NCBI RefSeq assembly: GCF_029210365.1
Contig: NZ_JARGES010000046.1
Coordinates: 62,001 to 126,000 of the forward strand
Origin: Mesorhizobium sp. YIM 152430
GTDB lineage: Bacteria; Pseudomonadota; Alphaproteobacteria; Rhizobiales; Rhizobiaceae
Reading direction: 5' to 3'
DNA length: 64,000 nt
Notes under the pieces: model-generated
Database searches by the model: none
Told to the model about the DNA's origin: nothing
What the model saw: only the letters and a program-made list of their open reading frames with translations
Part shown: positions 57,613 to 64,000 of the stretch, piece by piece
Numbering within the stretch: position 1 is the stretch's first letter
Layout: each line of letters starts with the position of its first letter
Program-made: the position numbers and the translations under genes

Positions 57613-58114
57613 CGAGGCGCCGGTTGCGCTCTGGCGCGCCTTCGTGCCGCGCTGGTCCTTCGCGCCTTTGTCGGGCGAGGGGGCGGCACGGTTCGGAGGT
57701 CGCTGGAACCCGGTCGGCGCGCCGACCATCTATGCCGCGCGCGAGCTATCGACGGCCTGGGCGGAATACAATCAGGGCTTTGTCCAGCACCCGGCCCTGA
57801 TCGTCCGGCTCGAACTGTCGGGCGCGACGCTCGCGGACCTGACCGATCACCATGTGCTCGCCGAAAACGGCACCGACGCGACGATCCATGATTGCGAATG
57901 GCGGCAGATCATGGATGTGGACGGTGAGCCGCCAACCTACGCCCTGCGCAAACGCCTTCTCGACCAAGGCATCGACGGGGTCGTCTATCCGTCCTTCATG
58001 TCGAAGGGAGGAACCTGCGTGGCGCTCTGGAGGTGGAACGGCCCGAAAGGGCCGCGGCTGGAGATCATCGATCCGGAGGGCCGGCTGCCGAAATCGCAGG
58101 CGTCCTGGATCTGA
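57605..58114 (+). CDS. RES-domain toxin
   Basis: A 169-residue protein with the RES pattern: LWRAFVPRWSFAPLSGEGAARFGGRWNPVGAPTIYAARELSTAWAEYNQGF (conserved Arg, Glu and Ser) and LRKRLLDQGIDGVVYPSFMSKGGTCVALWRWN. RES toxins of the Xre-RES class degrade NAD+ and are held by the MbcA/ParS antitoxin. The overlap with the antitoxin gene supports co-translation. It converges on tldD with one base between the stops. Confidence 0.88.
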   Translation: MPDEAPVALWRAFVPRWSFAPLSGEGAARFGGRWNPVGAPTIYAARELSTAWAEYNQGFVQHPALIVRLELSGATLADLTDHHVLAENGTDATIHDCEWRQIMDVDGEPPTYALRKRLLDQGIDGVVYPSFMSKGGTCVALWRWNGPKGPRLEIIDPEGRLPKSQASWI

Positions 58115-58115
58115 C

Positions 58116-59531
58116 CTAAGCCCGCGTTCCGCCCACCGTCATCCGGTCCATCCGAAGATGCGGCTGGCCCACGCCTACCGGGACGCCCTGTCCGGCCTTG
58201 CCGCACATGCCGATGCCGGTGTCGAGCTTCATGTCGTTGCCGATCATCGAGACGCGGTGCATGGCGTCCGGCCCGTTGCCGATCAGCATCGCGCCCTTGA
58301 TCGGCCGGGTCACCTTGCCGTTTTCGATCCGGTAGGATTCGGTACAGCCGAAGACGAACTTTCCCGACGTGATGTCCACCTGCCCGCCGCCGAAGGAGAC
58401 GGCGTAGATGCCGTCCTTCACAGATGCGATGATCTCCTCCGGCGTATGGTCGCCGCCGGTCATGTAGGTGTTGGTCATGCGCGGCATCGGCTGGTGCGCG
58501 AAGCTCTCGCGGCGTCCGTTGCCGGTCGGCGTCATGCCCATCAGCCGCGCGTTCTGGCGATCCTGCATGTAGCCGACGAGCTTGCCGTCCTCGATCAGCA
58601 CGGTGCGGTTGGTCGCCGTGCCCTCATCGTCGATCGTCAGCGAGCCGCGTCGCTCCGAGATCGTGCCGTCATCGACCACGGTCACACCCTTGGCTGCGAC
58701 TTGGCTGCCCATCAGCCCGGAAAAGGCGGAGGTCTTCTTGCGGTTGAAGTCGCCTTCGAGCCCGTGCCCCACCGCCTCGTGCAGCATCACGCCGGGCCAG
58801 CCGTTTGCAAGCACGATGTCGAACGTGCCGGCGGGCGCGTCCTCCGCCTCGAGATTCACCAGCGCCTGCCGCAGTGCCTCGCCGGCCGCGAACTGCCAGC
58901 TTTCCTCGGCGAGGAATTCGCCGAAGCCCTTGCGCCCGCCCGCGCCGTAGGAGCCGGTCTCCTGCCGGTCGCCGTCGCCGACGACGACCGCCACGTTGAA
59001 GCGCACGAGGGGGCGCACGTCGGTCGCGATCCGCCCGTCCGCGCGCACGATCTCGACATGCTGCCACGAGGCGGCGAGCGAGGCCGTCACCTGCCGCACG
59101 CGTGGGTCCCGGCCGCGCAGCCATGCGTCGATCTCCTGCAACAGCTTGGCTTTCGCCTCGAAGCCCGGCTCGGCGATCGGGTTGGCGTCGCCGTAAAGTT
59201 TCCGGTTGGTGCCCTGCGGCGCGGCAGCGAGCGTTCCCGAATGCCCGGCCTTCACGGCCCCAACCGCGTCGGCCGCGCGCAGCAGCGCGGTCTGAGACAA
59301 TTCGTTGGCGTGGGCATAGCCGACCGCCTCGCCGGCGACGGCGCGCAGCCCGAAGCCCTTGTCGGTGTTGAAGCTCGCCGTCTTCAGGCGGCCATTGTCG
59401 AACACCAGCGCCTCGCCCTCGCGATATTCCAGGAAGAGTTCGCCATCGTCCGATCCGCCAACCGTATCGGAGACGATCCGGCGCACGGCCTCTTCGGAAA
59501 TGTCGAACTGTTCGATCAGGCGCTGGGTCAA
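58116..59531 (-). CDS. tldD: Metalloprotease TldD, TTG start
   Basis: A 471-residue zinc protease-like protein of the TldD/PmbA family, which with TldE processes peptides such as microcin B17. The zinc motif HEAVGHGLEGD gives H251, E252 and H256, and a Cys in VFGCTESYRIENGKVTRPIKGAMLIGNGP is the later metal ligand region. Start is TTG at 59531 with GGAGAA upstream. TldE/PmbA is not in the window. Confidence 0.93.
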   Translation of the reverse strand: MTQRLIEQFDISEEAVRRIVSDTVGGSDDGELFLEYREGEALVFDNGRLKTASFNTDKGFGLRAVAGEAVGYAHANELSQTALLRAADAVGAVKAGHSGTLAAAPQGTNRKLYGDANPIAEPGFEAKAKLLQEIDAWLRGRDPRVRQVTASLAASWQHVEIVRADGRIATDVRPLVRFNVAVVVGDGDRQETGSYGAGGRKGFGEFLAEESWQFAAGEALRQALVNLEAEDAPAGTFDIVLANGWPGVMLHEAVGHGLEGDFNRKKTSAFSGLMGSQVAAKGVTVVDDGTISERRGSLTIDDEGTATNRTVLIEDGKLVGYMQDRQNARLMGMTPTGNGRRESFAHQPMPRMTNTYMTGGDHTPEEIIASVKDGIYAVSFGGGQVDITSGKFVFGCTESYRIENGKVTRPIKGAMLIGNGPDAMHRVSMIGNDMKLDTGIGMCGKAGQGVPVGVGQPHLRMDRMTVGGTRA

Positions 59532-59690
59532 TTTGTTCTCCGTCGGGCAGGGATACCCGCCCTATATAGAGACGCCGATCCGGTTTCGCGACCTTGCTTC
59601 TGCCATGACGCGACGTCGCAAATTCGTGCTGAGGTGTGCCGAAAATGGTGGCTCCCGGGAGGCGCCATTTGCAGGCCACTCCAGTGCGAA

Positions 59691-60212
59691 TTAGGGAAGC
59701 GCGTCGAAGCCTTCGCCGAAGCCGTCCAGTTCCACCGGGATGCCGATGCCTTCCTCCGGCGTCTGGAAGACGATGAAGGTCGCCGCCTCGCCATTGCGCA
59801 ACGTCGTCTTGAGAGGTTCTTCCAGAATCACCTCGGCATAGCAGCCGTCCTGGAAGCAGCGCACGAAATAGGCGCGGCCGATGTCCTCGCCGTCGACATT
59901 GAGGCCGAGCCCGTTGGGCAGGAGCACGCCGAGCGGCGCCAGCACGCGCAGGATCTCCGCCTGGTTGTCCGCCGTCTTCAGCACCACGACGGAAAGCCCG
60001 ACCTCCGGCCGGTCCTCCGCGACGACGTTCTGGATCAGCGCGCATTGCTCGGAGGTCGAGCCGGCGGGCGTGTCGCAGATCAGCGACCAGGCGCCATGGG
60101 TCGAGCGCACCGCACCTTGCGGTGCCTGCTGCGCCAGTGCGCTGCCGGAAATCAGGGCGGCGCCGAGCGTGAGCGTGGCGAGGGCCGGGCGGAGGCTTTG
60201 GAAGAACGTCAT
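59691..60212 (-). CDS. Invasion-associated locus B (IalB) family protein
   Basis: A 173-residue secreted protein: signal peptide (MTFFQSLRPALATLTLGAALISGSALAQQ, cut near residue 27), then the IalB-type body with three visible Cys-bearing segments (WSLICDT, EQCALIQ, VRCFQDGCYAE) and the C-terminal EEGIGIPVELDGFGEGFDALP. In Bartonella the family is linked to invasion; in environmental members it is a general periplasmic protein. ATG 60212 follows AGGATCAAG. It is divergent from coxB. Confidence 0.85.
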   Translation of the reverse strand: MTFFQSLRPALATLTLGAALISGSALAQQAPQGAVRSTHGAWSLICDTPAGSTSEQCALIQNVVAEDRPEVGLSVVVLKTADNQAEILRVLAPLGVLLPNGLGLNVDGEDIGRAYFVRCFQDGCYAEVILEEPLKTTLRNGEAATFIVFQTPEEGIGIPVELDGFGEGFDALP

Positions 60213-60530
60213 CTTGATCCTGCGAATCGCGGATGGAGGTGGAGACAAGGTGTATCGCAAGACGCGCATTGTCTTCCACACCTTGTTTGCCGGGGCCGGG
60301 TGATGGCGCTTCCGGCGCGGTCGACGCAGGGTTTTCCACAAATCGAGCGAATTGAGGGCGCTTTGGCGCGAACGGTCCCCGCGCGCGCAAAAATGCCGCA
60401 CACCTCCTTTGATGGCTTTCTTGCGGTCGAACCCGGAGTATGATTTGAACGCGCGAAGAAAGCCATGCAATCCGCGTGGCGGCTGCCGCATTGGCGCTGC
60501 GCGACGGACGATCCGGGAGACGAGAGGGTG
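60213..60530. other. ialB-coxB divergent intergenic region
   Basis: No gene is recognised in this 318-base gap. It contains a long hairpin at 60245-60286 (listed separately) near the IalB end. The coxB promoter should lie in the right part, but no -35/-10 pair stands out. Confidence 0.5.
60245..60286. repeat. Long inverted repeat in the ialB-coxB gap
   Basis: Arms ACAAGGTGT and ACACCTTGT (60245-60253, 60278-60286) enclose a second stem AAGAC / GTCTT (60259-60263, 60271-60275). The structure begins 33 bases upstream of the IalB ATG on the minus strand, so it may lie in that 5' untranslated region, or be an operator. No other copy is seen in the window. Confidence 0.5.
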
Positions 60531-61409
60531 ATGAAGAAGTTCCTTTTGGGCCTCAGCGCAGCAGTGGCGGTCCTGAGCGCGTCGGCCGCGGTGGCCGGAC
60601 AGCCGGTCGACTGGCAGCTCGGTTTCCAGCAGGCCGCGACGCCGATCATGGAGCAGATCCGCTGGTTCGAGCAGTACACGCTCTGGTTCATCGTGCCGAT
60701 CACGCTGTTCGTGTCGGCGCTCCTCGCCTGGGTCATCGTCAAGTACCGCGCCAGCGTCAATCCGGTGCCCTCGCGCACCAGCCACAACACGCTGATCGAG
60801 GTTGTCTGGACCGTCGCTCCGGTCGTGATCCTGCTGTTTCTTGCCGTGCCGTCCTTCCAGCTTCTGACGGCGCAGTACGACCCGGACGAAGATCCGACGA
60901 TGACGGTCAAGGCGACCGGATTCCAGTGGTACTGGGAATATGAGTACCAGGCCGACACGGAGGATGAGCAGACGGTCTCCTTCTCCTCGATCATGTTGCA
61001 GGAGGGCGATCGCGCCGCCGAAGGCAAGGAGGATATGGCCCTTTATCCGCGCCTTCTCGCCGTCGACAACGAGGTCGTGGTGCCGGTCGATACGACCGTG
61101 CGCCTGCTCGTCACCGCCGCCGACGTGCTGCACGCATTCGCCATGCCCGCTTTCGGCGTCAAGGTGGACGCCGTGCCGGGCCGCATCAACGAAACGTGGT
61201 TCCGCGCCACGCGCGAGGGCCTCTTCTACGGCCAGTGTTCGGAATTGTGCGGCAAGGATCACGCCTTCATGCCGATCGGAATCCGCGTCGTGAGCCAGGA
61301 GCTTTTCGACGAATGGCGCGTCGCCGCCGCCGAAAATCTCGGCGATGCGAACCGCGCGCTCATCGCCGCGATCGAAGGCACCCAGGACGTAGCTGACGCC
61401 GGCAACTGA
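60531..61409 (+). CDS. coxB: Cytochrome c oxidase subunit II
   Basis: A 292-residue protein: N-terminal signal-like segment (MKKFLLGLSAAVAVLSASAAVA), two membrane spans (WFEQYTLWFIVPITLFVSALLAWVIV, LIEVVWTVAPVVILLFLAVPS), and a periplasmic cupredoxin domain with FQWYWEYEY and the CuA site C236-SELC240-GKDH244-AFM247. It takes electrons from cytochrome c and passes them to subunit I. ATG 60531 follows GAGAGGG. It heads the coxB-coxA-ctaB run. Confidence 0.96.
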   Translation: MKKFLLGLSAAVAVLSASAAVAGQPVDWQLGFQQAATPIMEQIRWFEQYTLWFIVPITLFVSALLAWVIVKYRASVNPVPSRTSHNTLIEVVWTVAPVVILLFLAVPSFQLLTAQYDPDEDPTMTVKATGFQWYWEYEYQADTEDEQTVSFSSIMLQEGDRAAEGKEDMALYPRLLAVDNEVVVPVDTTVRLLVTAADVLHAFAMPAFGVKVDAVPGRINETWFRATREGLFYGQCSELCGKDHAFMPIGIRVVSQELFDEWRVAAAENLGDANRALIAAIEGTQDVADAGN

Positions 61410-61427
61410 GCCGACACATTACTGATT

Positions 61428-63151
<1,724 letters not shown>

Positions 63152-63176
63152 CCTCGGATTGCGGCACCGAACAACG

Positions 63177-63200
63177 AAACCGCCGGCCATCCGGCGGTTT
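63177..63200 (+). terminator. Hairpin after coxA
   Basis: Perfect 10-bp stem AAACCGCCGG / CCGGCGGTTT with loop CCAT, 25 bases after the coxA stop. The T-run after it is short (TTT, within the stem end), so it may end or attenuate transcription before ctaB or stabilise the coxA message. Confidence 0.65.
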
Positions 63201-63228
63201 CTCCCGATAAGAGAGTGACGAGCAGCAA

Positions 63229-64000
63229 ATGGCCCTGGTCGAAAAGCACAGCCTGACGGACGCGCCGGAGTTCCGCGTGTCCGAAGCCATGCCCGGCGAC
63301 TTCCTGGCGCTGTTGAAGCCGCGCGTCATGTCACTGGTCGTCTTCACCGCCTTCGTAGGTCTGGCGACGGCGCCGGGCGCGATCGATCCGGTCATCGCGC
63401 TGATCGCGATCCTCGCCATCGCCGTCGGCGCGGGTGCCTCGGGCGCCTTGAACATGTGGTACGACGCCGACATCGACGCCGTCATGTCGCGCACCGCAAA
63501 GCGCCCGATTCCCGCGGGCAGGGTCACGCCGGATCAGGCGCTGGCATTCGGCATCGTCCTGTCCGTGCTCGCGGTCATGACGCTCGGCCTGCTGGTCGAT
63601 CCGCTCGCCGGCGCTCTGCTCGCCTTCACCATCTTCTTCTACGCCGTCGTCTATACGATGTGGCTGAAGCGCTCGACGCCGCAGAACATCGTCATCGGCG
63701 GCGCGGCGGGCGCCTTTCCCCCGATGATCGGCTGGGCCGCCGTCACCGGTTCGGTGTCGCTCGAAAGCCTCGTCCTCTTCCTCATCATCTTCCTGTGGAC
63801 GCCGCCGCATTTCTGGGCGCTGGCGCTATTCAAGTCGCAGGATTACGCCAGCGTCGGCATTCCGATGATGCCGAACGTCGCCGGCGAGGCGTCGACCAAG
63901 CGCCAGATCTTCGGCTATTCGCTCCTCGTCGCCGCCATCGTCGTCGCGCCCTGGCTGATCGGCATGACGTCGGCGGTCTATGGCGTCGTCGCCATCGCGC
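63229..64000 (+). CDS. ctaB: Protoheme IX farnesyltransferase (heme O synthase), partial
   Basis: The frame is open to the window end, giving 257 of about 310 residues. It is a UbiA-type membrane prenyltransferase that converts heme B to heme O for cytochrome oxidase. Signatures: [20 protein letters not shown], the Asp-rich site [24 protein letters not shown], and [16 protein letters not shown]. The ATG at 63229 follows GAGAG. It is the expected next gene after coxA, coding for assembly of the oxidase's heme. Confidence 0.95.
   Translation, partial: MALVEKHSLTDAPEFRVSEAMPGDFLALLKPRVMSLVVFTAFVGLATAPGAIDPVIALIAILAIAVGAGASGALNMWYDADIDAVMSRTAKRPIPAGRVTPDQALAFGIVLSVLAVMTLGLLVDPLAGALLAFTIFFYAVVYTMWLKRSTPQNIVIGGAAGAFPPMIGWAAVTGSVSLESLVLFLIIFLWTPPHFWALALFKSQDYASVGIPMMPNVAGEASTKRQIFGYSLLVAAIVVAPWLIGMTSAVYGVVAIA

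Overview
The window is high-GC chromosomal DNA, densely packed with many ATGA/TGATG gene overlaps. Gene content and order point to an alphaproteobacterium of the order Hyphomicrobiales (Rhizobiales). The evidence is the runs tldD - ialB-like - coxB - coxA - ctaB and aroC - ribB - deacetylase - xseB - dxs - tlyA - RNA methyltransferase, an IalB-family protein, a DUF1344 protein, and several rhizobial-type intergenic palindromes. I see no rRNA, tRNA, CRISPR array, insertion sequence, prophage or replication origin.

The left two thirds (about 1-40,200) is catabolic. 1-8,413: partial LprI-like gene, a demethylase-like flavoenzyme, glutaryl-CoA dehydrogenase, an amino-acid ABC transporter lacking its ATPase, threonine degradation (kbl-tdh) and an HPP membrane protein. 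9,113-17,497: a homogentisate cluster with divergent marR/hmgA, fahA, an unusual MBL-fold protein, a DinB-fold protein, a flavin monooxygenase with a 62-residue partner (candidate 3-hydroxyphenylacetate 6-hydroxylase pair), hppD and an Lrp/AsnC regulator. 17,618-20,732: a TRAP transporter. 21,782-29,871 (minus strand): a six-gene beta-oxidation operon headed by an enol-lactonase-like hydrolase and preceded by a TetR-type palindrome. 29,949-40,196: valine/propionate metabolism (3-hydroxyisobutyryl-CoA hydrolase, pccB, pccA, methylmalonyl-CoA mutase), then a large acyl-CoA dehydrogenase and a crotonase. Most of these routes funnel amino acids, aromatics and acyl chains to acetyl-CoA, succinyl-CoA or fumarate.

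The right third (about 40,300-64,000) is mostly housekeeping: pdxH, a 17-kDa-antigen-like lipoprotein, macAB, a DnaJ-type co-chaperone, fabI, a histidine phosphatase, aroC, a RibBX-like ribB, a deacetylase, xseB, a pirin, dxs, tlyA, an RNA methyltransferase, tldD, an IalB-like protein and the cytochrome c oxidase genes coxB, coxA and ctaB (cut off by the window end).

Accessory material comes as small cassettes rather than an island: a PIN/Phd module at 8,417-9,061, a ParDE-like module at 20,791-21,361, a DUF4160/DUF2442 pair inside the pccB-pccA operon, an Xre-MbcA/RES pair at 57,247-58,114, and an AT-rich DUF429-like gene spliced between xseB and the pirin gene. The most interesting leads are that gene, the pair inside pccBA, and the unassigned enzymes of the homogentisate cluster, where no maleylacetoacetate isomerase is seen but a DinB-fold protein is.
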